From Ephemerocybe angulata (taxonomy: Eukaryota > Basidiomycota > Agaricomycetes > Agaricales > Psathyrellaceae): a DNA stretch of 64,000 nucleotides. Made by a program: the position numbers and the translations under genes. Positions 46,665-62,973 of this stretch are shown here, one piece after another. Position 1 is the stretch's first letter. Every line of letters starts with the position of its first letter. The notes beneath the pieces were generated by a model, which was not told where the DNA came from, ran no database searches, and saw nothing but the letters and a program-made list of their open reading frames with translations. The stretch covers positions 124,001 to 188,000 of the forward strand of contig JAACJK010000059.1 of assembly GCA_013368325.1 (NCBI GenBank). Reading direction: 5' to 3'.

Positions 46665-47919
46665 CGAGGGTCATTCGTCATACCTCTCGCCTTTTGCAGA
46701 GTACACCGTGACTTCCCCATTCAATCCTCTTAGTCAAATTATGCCACTATGTTTTTATATTTATGTACTTTGATTGCCCTATGTATACCCACATAAGTTA
46801 CTCTGCCCATATCACTCGATAGTTAATCTTGGCGCCGAATCGCCACGCAACAAGGATGGATGGAGTGTTAGTCCAAGCATTGAGCGCCAGGCGATGCTAA
46901 GTCTCTTCAGGCTGAAGTGATGGTATATCTTGTTATAGAAAGAGACCCCGAAGCTGGAACCGCTACCCTGACCCCGGCTGACCACAACCCTCAAGATATC
47001 CACATTGAGGCATCTGAATACGCCCAAACTCTCTAGAGTGGCAGGAATATTCAGTATAAGTGCTTCTCAGCTAAATATGAGAGCCTTTTTAGACAATGCT
47101 TCGCTGCATTCGTGAAAAGAGCATATTCCATATTGGGGCAGGACCCCGAGGCTGGAACCGCTACCCTGACCCCGTATCGGCCAAAATGAATTGCACCACC
47201 TCTTCAAACTACCATTAGCACCCTGGAAATAACAGGAAGGGTAGAGCCACATCATAGCTGCTGGCTTCCCTCATTTTATCCACACTTGAGGCTATGCGAA
47301 CGAGTCAAAGTCAGATTAATGTTCGCCCTTGCAGCGCACGGTTGTTTTAGACATGGGCCCATCAGTTGAACGTGCATTCGCAAAGTGAACTTCCAAACGA
47401 ATTGTTCTTGCTATTGGAGAGTGGATATAAACAATGTCCGATTGAAAGATGTAGACACAGAAAAGCTAGTAAAATACACATATTTGCAACTTCAAGCTAT
47501 ACTAAACGTATGCTAAGCCATGGTCAGTCAGATCCAAGGAACGTCCCCACCCAACCGCTCAGAGACGAAGAATTGTACTTGGGGTCAAGGCGAAGGGAGG
47601 AACAGGATAACTCAAAAAATGAATGGATGGAGACATGGAGGGGAAAACCAAAAAGATGGAAGAAGGCAGGGAAAGAAAAAAGTGGAAGGTACGAAGAGAG
47701 ACAGGGAGCTGAGCGAACGAGTGGGTTGATTTATCAAAGTAAACGACCAAGATCATGCGTGGTATGAATCAGCAAAGGTATATGTGGGTAGCCGTAGTGA
47801 TGGTAGTAAGTGGTAGTAGCAGCGGTGAGCATAAAGTAGGACCATCGGTCAGAAGGGAGGATAAATCCGAAAAGAACGAAAGAGAGTGAAAGAGGAGGAA
47901 ATAGGACAGCAACGATATA
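46665..47919. other. 1.25-kb intergenic region with a duplicated core
   Basis: AT-rich. Contains the 33-bp repeat pair listed separately. The right part (about 47600-47919, purine-rich on the plus strand) is probably the 3' UTR of LRG1 read on the other strand, so the open frame at 47366-47767 is not taken as a gene. Confidence 0.5.
46944..47174. repeat. Pair of 33-bp direct repeats, 198 bp apart
   Basis: Copies at 46944-46976 and 47142-47174 differ at one base. The shared core is GCTGGAACCGCTACCCTGAC with GC-rich ends. Flanks are only weakly alike (CACAACCCTCAAGATATCC versus CACCTCTTCAAACTACC on the right), suggesting an old tandem duplication of about 200 bp with a protected core. On the minus strand both copies are open in the same frame and read RGQGSGSS-F/L-GV. 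Confidence 0.85.
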
Positions 47920-50900
47920 TCACCGGCGAGGAGCAGCATTCGGATGGTACCCGTTTGTCGGCGGCGACCCGTATAGGTTTTGGCCTTCTACTGGTGACCC
48001 TGGTGGAGGGCCACCTGCACCTACACCGTTATTGAACGACCTCGACGGTGGGTTACCAGCCACAGAGGACGGTCTCGAGCCAGAAGGCGTACCATTACTA
48101 CCGCCAGATCTCGGGGGAGGCGGGGGCCAATCCGTCGACCCGCCCATCGGAGGCGTCCTCTGCTGCTGCTGCTGCTGTTGTTGTTGCTGGGCGAGGATGC
48201 CCTGGGGAACATGGTGTCCCAGCGAAGGGGAGCTCGGCGGATGCTGATAATCGTTCGGGGCTCCAGTGCCTGCAAAGTATCCCCCATTCCCATTTCCATT
48301 GCCCGTATGCCCGTGGTTAGACGAAGAAGACGCTTGTTGCTGTTGTGGCGGGTGCGGTGTATTGTTGGGACTCGGCCGTCCCGACCGATCAGAACCTCCT
48401 ACAGGAGGAGGCCTTTCCATCGTCGGAGAAGATAATGGTGGTGGCATAGCCGCTGGATACCTTGGTGCGGGGGAGCCATTCATTCCTTGATGCTGTCCAC
48501 CACCCATGAACGGTGTCCCGGCTCCTGGCGTCCTGCCTCCACTACCCTTCACTCTCATGTAGGTATCCACCTTCTTCAAGAACTCCTTCGACGGCAGGTC
48601 TAAGCAGCTGGCGAAGTACTCTTGGTCCTGGATGATAGCAAGCATGTCTGGAGGCACAAGGAAGAACTCGTCCTGATTCTCCAACAAGGAAGTTACGACC
48701 CGAAGCGCCCCGAAAGTCTCGTCCCGCAATGCGTTCTGACCTCGGGAATAAAGGATGCTTGGACAGATGACTGTTGCCAGATTTCCCAAATCCATCTTGC
48801 TTCCGGTCTCAGCGTCCATATGCGCAAACGATGCGACCCATTTCAGGAAGACAAACAACACCTCCATTGTATCTCGATGAGGTTTCGGCATGATCAGCGA
48901 GATGAGGTGCAGGTACCGTTTCCGGTCATCATCATCTTGTGGTATTGCTACGGAAAAGCGCGAGCGTGTCAGGTTTGTAGCTTGAGGAGGAGAAAGACAA
49001 CATACACTGGGAAGCAATCAAGAGACGATGCAACTTGTAGGTCATCAACGGATCTGGCAAGTCTCTCAAGAACTTCTTCAGCAGCGCAGCGAGTTGTACC
49101 GGGTTATCTTGCGTCAGATCCACCGACGAAGGATCACGGTCGATCGCCTCCGTCAAATCCTTCAGACGCCGAATGTTTCCGTTCTTCCTAAAGATACCCT
49201 CGACCGACATATCTGTTTTTACACAGTTAGCTTATGAACCGAGGGAGAAAATACGATAAAAGAACGTACCCATAGTCCTCATGGCCGAGATTACATCATC
49301 AATGAAACTCGGGACCCTTATAGTCACTCTCGCAGCACCCAGCATCGAATCGGCCCCTTCCCTTTCCACCAACAACTCCAGCGGCACACCGAACACACCC
49401 TTCTTCTTCGGATTCTTCAACCCTTTCTCGCCCTTATTGAACAGCTTATTCCAGAACGTACTCTTCTTCGTCTCGACCATCTCCAAGATCTCGTCCAGAT
49501 CAAACGAGTCCTTAAGAGGCGACCTCACGAGGGCTAGAACTGCGCAGTGTTTGACGATAGCCAATTCGAGTGTCGAGAGTTCACTGATATAGGGGACCGA
49601 ACTCTCCCTTGGGAGTGAGCGATGCTGTTCCCGAGCCTGGGCGGCTTCCATGAGTGAAGGAATGTCGGCTAGGGTGATACCATCTCCAGTCGCCCCGCTG
49701 CTGGCCCCTACACCGCTGGGACCTGAGGTTGGAGGGCCACGGGACTGGTACGATGGAGAACCTTGCTGCTGCTGATGGTACTGCTGTTGCTGCTGAGAGT
49801 ATTGTTGGTACTGCTGATGCTGCTGTTGAGCATATTGCTGTTGCTCGCGCTGAAGGGGATGATGGTAATGTGAGGGTTGCGGTTGGTAGAGCTGCTGTTG
49901 TTGTGAAGAGGGTAGGGGCGGTAGTTGTGGGTCGTAGTTCCCGTGGCCACCACTATGGCTCGTCGCAGATGGGGAACTCGGCATTGGAATGTTCGTAGGA
50001 TCATCGTATGCTAAGCCTCGCTCCCGATCTGGAGGTTCCAGCATCTTGAGGTTTTGCCTGGGTGTCTGTTGGCCTCCCGACGCCTGCCGGTACGGTACTG
50101 GCAGAGGAGCCGGGTTCTGATATGCAGCCGAGTGTTTGGGTGAAGGTGGTGGTTGTAGGGCTTGGGTATGTGGGTCGTACGCTCTTGACTGTTGTGGCTG
50201 GTATTGTCCTGGTGCGGAGGAAGTCGGTGTCGAAGTACCACTCGACTGGGTATATAAAGAGGTCGACGCCTGAGAAGATGAAGCCATGGAAGGAGCTGCT
50301 GATGACGCTTGCGAGTACCCCGACGAGCCGGCCGTCGCAGCGTCTGTTGACGGGCCCTCCACGATCGTTGACCTCTTGGGAACTCTCGCTGTCGCGCTCA
50401 ATTTGCGATCCAGATACACCGACTTCATCCTTTCCGAGGAGTTGCGATAAGGATCCGACATATCAGCTGGCATACGTGGGACTTGCGAAGCGGTCAATTG
50501 GTCGCTGGCACCGTTCGAAGGGGCTGGGAGAGGGATTGCAGGGACGACACCTTGCTTCTTCAGGAGCAGGTACAACCGCCTCAAAGCCACGTTAAGCAGA
50601 AAGGCGTATTGCTCGAGCCTCTGAACGGCTTGAAATCCGCCTTTGCATCCGAGGTGTGCATGATCAAGACAGCATATCCGCATAGGGACATCGCCAAAGG
50701 ATGGTGTGTTCTGCATCGAGGTGGGGTCGTAAACGAATTGAGCGACATTCGCTGGTGGGCGGCGTTGTGTGGACGTCTTGGAGGGAGTTGGCTTGGATCC
50801 TGGCGCGGAAGGTTCGCGTTCGTCACCACTCTTGGAGGAGGTAAGAGCCTGTGAGTCCTCCTTAGGTGGGGGGATAGCAGCCGCCTTTCCGCAAGAGTAA

Positions 50901-52852
50901 CACTGAACACATCCGGAATGCCACCTCTGATACGTCCCTAGCCGAACGCAGTCCTCCTCGACAGTCGTCCCACACTTGATACAGAGGTCCGATGGGGGGT
51001 TGCTGGATGATATTGCTCCAGGATGACCTTCTCCGTTTTCGACTGCCCGATGGGAGGAGGCGGAAAAGGGGCTTTCGCCTGCATTCTCTGGTGCAAGACT
51101 CCTGAAGCCGTAGGTCACGCACTGAGTACCATAGTTCCCAGCTCCTTGTGTCGGCTGCATAACCTCCCCACTCGAGCCCCTGATCATCCGTCGCGCAGTC
51201 GGATTCGCCCCTTGTACAGCAAGTAGGTGCAGTTTGTCCAGGAAGCTCGTCAGCGCTTCTCTCGAGGAATAATCACGTTCGAGTTTGAGGGCACCAGTCA
51301 AGGCGATACGTATAAGGATCTTGAGGTAATGCGCGAGTCCTGTAACGAGTGCGAGAAGTTCCTGTGTCATCCCCATCCTCCTTGCGCCGGTCTCTTGGGT
51401 ATGCGAAAGTAGCGTGAATAGCTCAACAGTCTTGCGGCACAGCATACGGGCTTCGCGAACATGCGACATGCCTGAAGCACAGGTTAGATCAGAGTTCCGA
51501 GGGGCGAGGAAAACATACCCTTCAGCTTGAGCCTTTGGAATTCGTACTCGAGGTCGTCGATAGTGGCGAATAACACCTCTACGTGGAGGATGAACTTCTC
51601 TGCCATCCTGATGGCGTCGAGATAGGCTCCGTTGCTAACTTGCCTCAGCATGTCACTGATGCAAGCCGCCGACGACTCTTCGAATGCGGAGAGAACAGTC
51701 CATATCCGGTAGACCTGCTGCTCCATTCGGGCCTGCTTTTCGCGGAGAGACTGGGGCGTTTCCTGGGTCTCTTCATCTTGAAAGGAGAGAGATATAGGCG
51801 TCTGGGGATTTGGTGAGGTGGGTGAGGTGAGGGTGTCGGGGGAAGTGATAGATGATGCAGAAGATGTGGGACGACGCGAGGCAACCTTGACGTTCCAGAA
51901 CTGAGGCACAATCAGCAGCAGGAAACGAGGAGAAGCATCGACGACACACACCTTGTTGATCATGTAACACTCTGGATGCCAGCATTCATCCCTGCTGTTC
52001 CTGTTGATCTCTACGAATTGCTTGAGAATGGCCGAATTGCAGCCCGCGCATTTGGTCGCGAATCGGGTGGAATAGTGAAAGTGACAGTACACGTCTCCGT
52101 CGTGCTCGTAGTACGAATCCTGGGGGCCGAAGAGGGTTGGGCAGAGCGAGCAAGTGAAGTGTTCTACGTGGAATTTTTTGTCTGGAGGAGGAGGGTGTGA
52201 GCATAGATTGAAGCGTGGACGGGGAGATATGAACGCACTGCAAGCTGTGATGTAGCTTCCTCGGAGGGCCATGCCGCACTTTGCACATATGAGATTGAGA
52301 CGGCGGAAATAATCGCGTTCACAGAGGGGTAATTGCTTGCCCTCTGGGCCGTCGATTGGGAAGAACTTGCTTGCAACGACTTCACCACAGTCCTGGGGAC
52401 AATCAGCGGCGGGCGATGCGTGCGATGGGAGATACGGACCATGCATTTGAAGCAGTTCAGATGGAAGACTGTCCCGAGAGCTCGAACGAACGGGCCTTGC
52501 ATAGGCTTCCCACATGCTGAGCAGACGCTACAGGCAGGACCATGAGGAGACGAGGGTTGATGGGGCTCGGATGGACGTACCTGGGTGTCGCAGACGATGC
52601 CGGTGGCTTGTTTGCTGAGGGTTCTGACTGGGATGAGGACGGTTCAGAGTGGCCCGACGTTGAGGGCTGCTTGTTCCGTGCATTTGGGCTTGAAGGTCTG
52701 CTGGGCTGGGCCTGGCGGGATTGGTGGTTAAGGTCTTCACTGCGGGGATGATTGTGGGGGACATCGTTGCGTTCTCTGCCGCTTGTAGGGTCGAGGGTAG
52801 AAGCACGGGAAGGGCGAGACGGTGTCCATTGCTGGCTGCTGTCCCTGCTCAT
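47920..52852 (-). CDS. LRG1: LIM-domain RhoGAP Lrg1
   Basis: Eight exons (minus strand): 52581-52852, 52440-52527, 52239-52392, 51952-52181, 51519-51900, 49270-51471, 49006-49212 and 47920-48947, giving 1520 aa; an in-frame ATG at 52921 would add 23 residues. After a Ser/Pro-rich leader come LIM domains: CSACGKPMQGPFVRALG...DCGEVV, CAKCGMALRGSYITAC...HFTCSLC and a C-x2-C pair CAGCNSAILKQFVEINR with a later H/C set. A long helical region follows, then a third LIM-like unit (CIKCGTTVEEDC, CVQCYSCGK, ICCLDHAHLGC), Gln-rich repeats, and a RhoGAP domain (about 1060-1290): VPLELLVEREG, MSVEGIFRKNGNIRRLKDL with its arginine finger, and MDLGNLATVICPSIL. Lrg1 is the GAP that turns off Rho1 in cell-wall glucan synthesis and integrity signalling in yeast. 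Intact and complete; Gln runs come from CAG/CTG triplets. Confidence 0.95.
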
Positions 52853-53824
52853 CGCGCCAGTCAACGTCAACCCAGTCCAGAGATCGCCCACAGCGCCCTC
52901 TTCACTCCCGTCACGCGTCACGCTGTCACACTCTCAACTCCCAACCACAACAGCACACCGAGACTCGCCTCGAAATCCCTCCTCTCTCCATTGCATAGGT
53001 TCCAGTTCAGCGCTTTCTAACTGGCGAAATACAGATTCCGTTGGCATCATAGATACTGGCGCCAAGTGGCCAGCTTATAACGAAAGGCGCTTCTGTGGAC
53101 GGAGCCTTTCAATGCAGATCGAGGTCCTTCGCAGTCCAGACGTGCGCATCGTTACCTTCGGACTGAGAACTGTCACGAGGAGGAGTCAAGGGAGTGACAC
53201 TGCGCCCGATTCGAGGCTCAAGAGGTGTTTGGTGGATTTCTATACCACTTTGTTTTAATTGCTCTTAACCATGACCTGGCGAAGTCTCGGCAGCAACTGA
53301 CTTCCAGGGCCATCTGTGTGCGCCTTGTGCACTCATGCAGTAATAGATGCTCTCAGTCAATTTGGCGGGCTCAGGCACCGTAATTTGAAGTAAAAATAAC
53401 GGCCTGTCAAACTGCTTCGCGGTGGAATGCAAGTTGAAAATGTGTTCATCGAGTCCAAAATACAAGGGTGAATAATGCTGCAGCCTTTGCATGGCCGCCA
53501 GTGTGCTCCGCCTTCATGAGACATTGACATGGCCCCAGGCAAGAACAACGGCACAAACACGGCTTCGCCCTGAGTTCCCGTTGATCGCAGTTCCTTACAA
53601 ATTAGATGGGACCCTGAAGAGCTATGGCTTCGTGGAATCTGAACCTATTGACTTCAAACTGGTCAAGTCTTCAAGACCACAAAACAGGGCCGAAACAAGG
53701 AGGTTCCATGGGCGCCTAACATATCGGCTATTCGGCCGAATTGATCCAATCACTCTGCTTATTAAGGATTCTAATATTATCAAGCACTTCACGCACCAAT
53801 TCACCTTTCTTACTCCCAAACCCT
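52853..53824. promoter_or_regulatory. Divergent intergenic region, LRG1 / NBP35
   Basis: About 970 bp between two start codons facing away from each other. The open frame at 53491-53847 (plus) has no recognisable motif and runs into the NBP35 first exon in another frame, so it was not called. No TATA box stands out. Confidence 0.45.
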
Positions 53825-54875
53825 ATGGATCCAAAATCCATCCCTAGCAATGCCCCAGAGCACTGCCCGGTAAGCCAGAAACCTAACTAACTCTAGCACA
53901 TGGACTCATATCTCTCCAGGGCACAGAGTCCGAGGCAGCAGGCAAGTCAGATGCCTGCTCAGGATGCGCAAACCAAGACGTCTGCGCCTCAGGCGCAACC
54001 AAACTCCCCGACCCCTCCATCCCGCTCATAACCTCGCGCATGACGACCGTAAAGCGCAAGATCCTCGTCCTCTCCGGCAAAGGCGGCGTCGGCAAGTCGA
54101 CCTTCACCGCACAGCTCGCCTGGGCGTTCGCAGCGGACGAGGACGTCCAAACCGGCATCATGGACGTCGACATCTGCGGCCCCTCCATCCCCACCATCCT
54201 CGGCATCGCATCGGAGCAGGTGCACGCCTCGTCCTCCGGGTGGTCCCCGGTGTATGTGCAGGACAACCTCGGTGTTATGAGCGTCGGGTTCATGCTGCCC
54301 TCGTCCCGCGACGCCGTCATGTGGCGCGGACCCAAGAAGAATGGGCTCATATCGCAGTTCCTCAAAGACGTCGACTGGGGCGACCTGGACTACCTCCTTG
54401 TTGATACACCCCCTGGGACGTCGGACGAGCATCTCACCGTCGTCCAATACCTCAAAGAGGCAGGGATCGACGGAGCTGTCCTGATCACCACGCCCCAGGA
54501 AGTAGCCCTCCAAGACGTTCGACGTGAGATCGACTTCTGCAGGAAGGTCGGGATCAATATCATCGGTCTCGTAGAAAACATGTCTGGCTTTGTCTGCCCG
54601 AATTGCAAGACTGAGTCCCAGATCTTCAAGCCCTCGACTGGCGGGGGCAAACGCCTTGCGAAGGAGACGAACATCGAGTTTCTCGGAGCTGTACCTCTCG
54701 ACCCGCGGATAGGCAAATCAGCGGATTACGGTGTCAGCTTCTTAGACGAATATCCAGACAGCCCTGCCACGCAAGCCTACCTCGATATCATAGAGAGTGA
54801 GCTCCATCTTCCTCCTTCCCCATGTTCCTGCTAACCCAATTTCCAGGAATAAAAGAAATTGTGGACAAGTCATAG
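53825..54875 (+). CDS. NBP35: Cytosolic Fe-S scaffold ATPase Nbp35
   Basis: Exons: 53825-53869, 53920-54796 and 54847-54875, giving 316 aa. The N-terminal four-cysteine motif C-x13-C-x2-C-x5-C (HCPGTESE..., [14 protein letters not shown]) is complete only when the short first exon is joined; it marks Nbp35 rather than its partner Cfd1. The deviant Walker A is GKGGVGKST, followed by [11 protein letters not shown] and [15 protein letters not shown]; the C-terminal bridging cysteines are [10 protein letters not shown]. The protein assembles 4Fe-4S clusters with Cfd1 in the cytosol for transfer to nuclear and cytosolic apoproteins. The last exon encodes only the closing RIKEIVDKS. Exon 2 is GC-rich with strongly C-ending codons, as in highly expressed fungal genes. 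Confidence 0.97.
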
Positions 54876-55059
54876 CCACTGGCAACGATTAAATTGTATA
54901 CATAGGATGAATGTGCGTCGTGAAACCGATAGCAGACGATTAGATATATCCCCCATACTATATGATAGCTTGTACTGTATTGTAGAAACAGAAAACAGAA
55001 AAACATATGAAAAATGCGCTACTTTCCCCTTCACTAGCACTAGATCCATTCACCCGAGA

Positions 55060-57946
<2,887 letters not shown>

Positions 57947-58497
57947 AGTCTGGCAGCGTCCGGTGCCTCAGTAGTGGGATTAAGATAGATAGAAGTGCGG
58001 CTGTCGACCCTGGGGCATACAAGGCTGCTCTTGAATTTGATAGATATGCAAAACGATGATGGATCAGAGTCCTGGGCGTGTTCGTGTTCGTCGATGGATG
58101 GTGGTATGGGTCAGCAGAGGGTGGGGTAGCAGCCGAATCGAGGGAGGAGAACGTGGCAGGCCTTCGATAGCGATGTGGTCCAGGCGGTTTACAGCCCTGC
58201 ACAGGTGTGACAGTTGGGGCGGAAAGCAGAGGGAATAGCGAAAGAATGACGCGACTTGGAAGCAAGGACAGCTGTGGACATACACGCAGACTTTGAGTCA
58301 CAATCAAAAGTGTGTACCTTCCTGGACGCTTGAATGATCATAACAAGCCGACATCCCGATTCCCGCACATTCGCCAGAGCGGAACTATCTGGGCTTGACA
58401 AACCGATAAGGAAATTTCTATTCCACCATTCCGCGGCTCTCTACTGACAAAAATATAGACGGATTACACTAGATAGATACAGGTATGGAGACAGATG
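57947..58497. other. Promoter side of SLT2; 3' side of PTA1
   Basis: Both neighbours are on the minus strand, so this 551 bp holds the SLT2 promoter and the PTA1 3' end. CT-rich (minus strand) around 58090-58260. No element recognised. Confidence 0.4.
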
Positions 58498-61400
58498 CTA
58501 TGATTCTGGCGCTTCTTGCGCTATCGGCGGTGGGAGGGTGACAGAAGAATCTGGCTGAGGGGTAGAGGCCGGTGCGGCCGACTGCTGTTGTCCTGCATCG
58601 GGGGTGCTAACATTAGCTTCACCAAAAATATCCAAGAACCCTGCAACGCGGGCCTTGTTTGGTGCCTTCTTCATGACGTGGTCGCGCAATCCTGCCTTCA
58701 AGCTGGGTTGCTTGTCCACCAGTTCGCGGAGCTGGTCCTTTGGCAGCTGAAGCAGAGCGCCGAACGACGCGGGTGCAATAACCTTGGCGCACCGTATGAA
58801 CCCCTCCCAAAGCGGAGGGTTCGTCCAGATCTTCTTTGTGATAAGCCGGGATAACAAAGTTGTCGATACGAACCCAACCAAGGACTTATACGTGGTGACA
58901 GCTTGGATAACCTGGTTCGCAGCTGTCAGCATTGGCGCAAGATAAGAACCATGCTACCTTACCGTCCGCAAGAAAAGAACTGGCAAAACAGGCTCATCCA
59001 TGATCTGTTGCATGACTACAGCCAATATTTCAGAGCGGAATACATCAGTCATAGAGAAGCAGATCCCAATAGCTTGAGGACAGATTAATAAGTACCCCAC
59101 CGAAGAGCAAAAGCAACACATACCTTCGATCGCACTCTTCAAGCCAATCTCCTTCTCGGAGTGATGCAACAAAACCATCAGCTCTGCGGGGGTTAGCAAC
59201 TCGCTCTGCCTGACACGGGGCATATTCGAGGTAACGCTTCCGAAGGTCTGAGGTGGTGTAGTCACCACAGAGCCAAACACCTGGCGGACAAGGTTTTTGG
59301 GCTCGGGCTGGCCATTGAGAATAGACACAATGCGAGGAAGATACCGCATGATGTCACTCTATTTCTCGGGATCAGCATCGTCGGTCAAATGGATTTAAAG
59401 GACTCGACATCGGCGTACCTTGTCCATCTCGGCGATAATTGGGATGAGGAACCTCGCATCGAGATCTCGTTCAACAATAAGTGCCTTGACGAGTCCCACC
59501 AACTGCGCACTCGGCCTTCCATGCTCAGTGAAGATGGTGAGAACACGCAGAGCGAGTGACTCTGCCCCAGTTGGGCACGTCTTCAGTATAGCAAGCAACT
59601 GTCGATGGCTGGAACCGAGTGAGCGAATCAACGGGGTAATGAGAGTCTGGAAAGCTTCTTGAACGCTGATATCCATTTTCCCATACGCTTTGAAGATTCT
59701 GGAGTAACGTGTCAGCATACTCGGGCCCAGCAGTATTGGAAACAACTCACTCTTCCAGGAATCCGGGGACCTTGACTGAAAGGGCGAAGAGCAGCTCCAA
59801 ATGCTGGAGAACTTGTGACTTCTCGGCAGGGAGTTCGATTCGTTCAGGTAAGTACGGTGTCTGAATAGGTTCCTTCGCTGGTGCTTGGTCTTGGTCCACA
59901 TGCTCGACCGCGTCCCCATTGGTCGTGTCAGGCTTGGACGGTTCATTAGAAGCTTCAGGGGCCTCGTCGGCCGACTGATCCTCCTTCACCTCGCCGTTCT
60001 GCTGGGGAGAACCCTCCTCGCCATTTGCCATCTCATGATCCTCACCCAGTGACACTTTTGTCGGTGCGGTCTTAGCAAGCGAGGGCGCCTTCTCCAACTT
60101 CCTCAACATTTCCAACGCGAAGTTTTGAATCGTCTCATCCAAAGGCGGTGTGTTAGCCCATGTCTTCACAGTGTTAATTGCCGCGGCTCGAGTTCTCCGT
60201 TCTACAATGTATTAGAAAATTACTCCGCCAAAGGAATATTTGAAGCGAACCTGGGTGAGTAGTCAACTCTAACAAGATGTTGAGCGACGCGTCTCTCATG
60301 GACGGTCTCTGAACAACCAAACCTCGAAGCGTCGCATATCCGACTGACAATCTGTCAGGACTGCTGCTATCGACGCAGAGGTCTCTGAGGAGATCAAGAA
60401 CCTCCGACGGGACTGCGGGTAGGTCGAGGAGGAACCGGGCAAACGTCCGATCCTTGCCATCGAGAATCGTTTGATAACCCGCAACAACCTGGTTCAACCA
60501 CGCGTCGTAATTTGGCCGCTGAAGAGACGTTAGAGTAAGATCTCCACAGTCAAGAACGGAACACACCCAGTTAGAATCTTTCGCAAGTCGGATTCTATCG
60601 TTGTACCATTCTTCGTTCATCCAGGTTGTAGCCAAGCGCACACTGAGTTCTCATGAGCATTTAGATTGTTATACAAAGGGGGCAACTTGAACACGCACCG
60701 AGCAGGGAAGTCGGTCATAATATGGTCGCACAGAGTCTGCCTAAGCTGATCCTGCCGTACATAGTAGTTAGTTAGTACCACCTCCGAGCCCTCCTTGTCC
60801 TTCTCATTCTTCTCCGGGGGCTGCGCTACCCTCGTTATCATGCGTACAAGGAGCAGCATCCAAAGCTCAGTCGCCGAGTTTCCACCAGCCTGCGAAGAAT
60901 CAGCCGGAATGACCTCCGCGAACTCCTTCAGCTCGTCCGCCCCGTCCCAAATACGCGTCAGAGCTTTTCCAAGCGTCTTCGTCCGACCGTTCTCGTCGAG
61001 CTCTGGGGGCGCCGGAAGCCGGAACTCGTTCAATGTCAGGCTGATCTTTTCCATGTCCGTCTCCACCACGAGCTCTTGATCTTCCTGCACGGGGCCCAAC
61101 TGGAGAGTATCATCTTTAGTCTAATGACATGCACGGCTTGAAGGCACTTACCTCTTCATTGAGTTTCTCCGGCTCAAACTCGATTTCCTCTTCGTCAATA
61201 TCCATTTGCAGAGGGTCCACGGGCTCAGCTTTCCCATCGGTAAGAGGGGCCGGTGCGGGCGACTCTGGACGTGGTGCAGACGGGATCGTTGGTGGCTCAA
61301 CAGCAGCTTTCCGAGGTCCTGTCGGAATGGCTTTCTGAGGGGTCGGAGGAGTTGCGGAAATGGGAATTACGGGAGCAGCAACTGGGGCGGGTGCAGGGGC

Positions 61401-62805
61401 AGGCACTGCAGTAGGAATCCCTTTCAATTGCCGGTAGGCTTGCACAAGGGCCACCAGATCTGCTTCGGAGAACGCCTCGAGGTTTGAAACGATGAGTTCG
61501 GTGATGAGAGGGGCGGGGAGGGAGGTGAAGTCGAATTGGGCCAGGGGCGAGGGGGCAGGCGCGGCCTCGGCTTCGAGTTTGATGCGCTTGAGGTCGGAGG
61601 TTTGGTCTGTTGGTGCTGAAGGGCGTTTACGTGAGTCGGCGAGACCAGCGCGGCGCCTCTTTTCTTCGATGGCTGCCTTCTCCATACGGCTTGCCTGGTA
61701 GGAGAGGGTTTCGTTGATCTGGGGAACATACTGGGAGTTGGCCGGCACCCTTGACATGTTGACGAGGAGTATTCGGATGGACTTCTCGACGCTTCGGACT
61801 CCAAGAGCAGGTTGTCCGGCCAATGCTGCAGGTGTCCATTGCTTGAGAGTATTGATCATTCCGGGAACCAAGTGCGGTCGCAGCTTCACCAAGTTCGCCC
61901 AGGAGTTAACCATTGCGGAGAGCAAGTCCACATCCCTGTATAACTCAGCAGGCCGTCCCGTTGAAGAAGGAGGACTACTCACTGGCTTGAATATAACATG
62001 GTAATAAGAGCCTCCATTAACTTCTGCCCCTCCTGTTCCAATTTGGCAGTTTGGATGAACGGGTGGTCATTCGGGCAGTTGGATATGTTGGGGTCGTTTT
62101 TGTTTTGAAGCTGACAAAAGGATTGAGAAACGATAGTATCATTAAGAGTGGATGACTAGCTACCCTAGGATCCGACACGCCTCGCATTTGCAAGAGGATC
62201 ACCCGCTGCACGAATTTCATTGCCGCTAGCTTCACTCCCGCGTTCGTGGTGTTGGACCATAACATTTCGACGATTCGAGTCTTGCATGTTGTGAGGATGT
62301 CCCAGGGGGTTGGGTTGCTGCGGTTGGCACATCTACAAGAATTCAGCTACACGTCGCGACAAATAATGCAGGAGGCGTACAGGTATCGGAAGACAAGGAC
62401 ATATACGGTGGCGAGAGTTTGAATGGAGGTCTTGACAATGTACGGTGTAGGGTCGTCAAGAAGCTGTGCGAGCGTCTCCAGCGCCTTCAGGGACACTGTC
62501 GAACAATGAATACATCATCCAAACGGAAATGTGGTGGTGCACGAACTCTGTGTCCTCACGTCCTGCGACAGTGTCGAGCGACATATGGCAAACTGTAGCA
62601 GTTCGAGAATCCATCTCTTGAGCAGAGAGTCCCCCGCATTCACGACGAGGCGAAGGAGGTAATCGACAAGAACTGGGATGGGGGATGGGTGGTTTTCAAG
62701 GGACTCGCGTAAAGAACTAAGCAAGTCTGCCTGCTCCTTTGAATTTTGGGGTACTGTCAGGGCGGCCTGGAGGGCCTGTAAAGGGTCGAGTGGGTTGTTT
62801 GCCAT
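58498..62805 (-). CDS. PTA1: Symplekin/Pta1, pre-mRNA 3'-end processing scaffold
   Basis: Thirteen exons (minus strand): 62560-62805, 62381-62484, 62164-62332, 61983-62110, 61152-61935, 60699-61099, 60567-60642, 60251-60518, 59751-60201, 59419-59698, 59124-59358, 58963-59072 and 58498-58911, giving 1221 aa. The N-terminal HEAT-like half includes LKRWILELLQFAI, LVKLRPHLVPGMINTLKQW and VRSVEKSIRILLVNMSR. A Pro/Ala-rich and then acidic linker (EEEIEFEPEKLNEE) separates it from the C-terminal half: YDAWLNQVVAGYQTILDG, LTPAELMVLLHHSEKEIGL, VTTYKSLVGFVSTTLLSRL and PPLWEGFIRCAKVIAP, the symplekin C-terminal block. Symplekin organises the cleavage-polyadenylation factor in the nucleus. It starts 168 bp from the F-box gene. 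The acceptor of exon 2 (62484) is chosen on phase; the junction is the weakest part of the model. Confidence 0.92.
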
Positions 62806-62973
62806 TGGACCAGAACATCCACCAGACGCAGTTCGTCGCAAGCTCGTCGCGGTCAATGCTTTCCACAATGACACTGCCGCCAACTTCTCCCTCCCTTACG
62901 TAAGTTATACCCACGCTTGAGGGTCCTTCGTCCATGGTGTGCGGGCAGCTACTTGAATTTATCGCATTCTGAC

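Noticed and set aside
47366..47767. Possible plus-strand gene with charged C-terminus
   Set aside because: Purine-rich low-complexity sequence lying in the likely LRG1 3' UTR; no motif, no splice structure.
53491..53847. Possible 118-residue protein upstream of NBP35
   Set aside because: No motif and it overlaps the NBP35 first exon in a different frame; more likely 5' leader or promoter.
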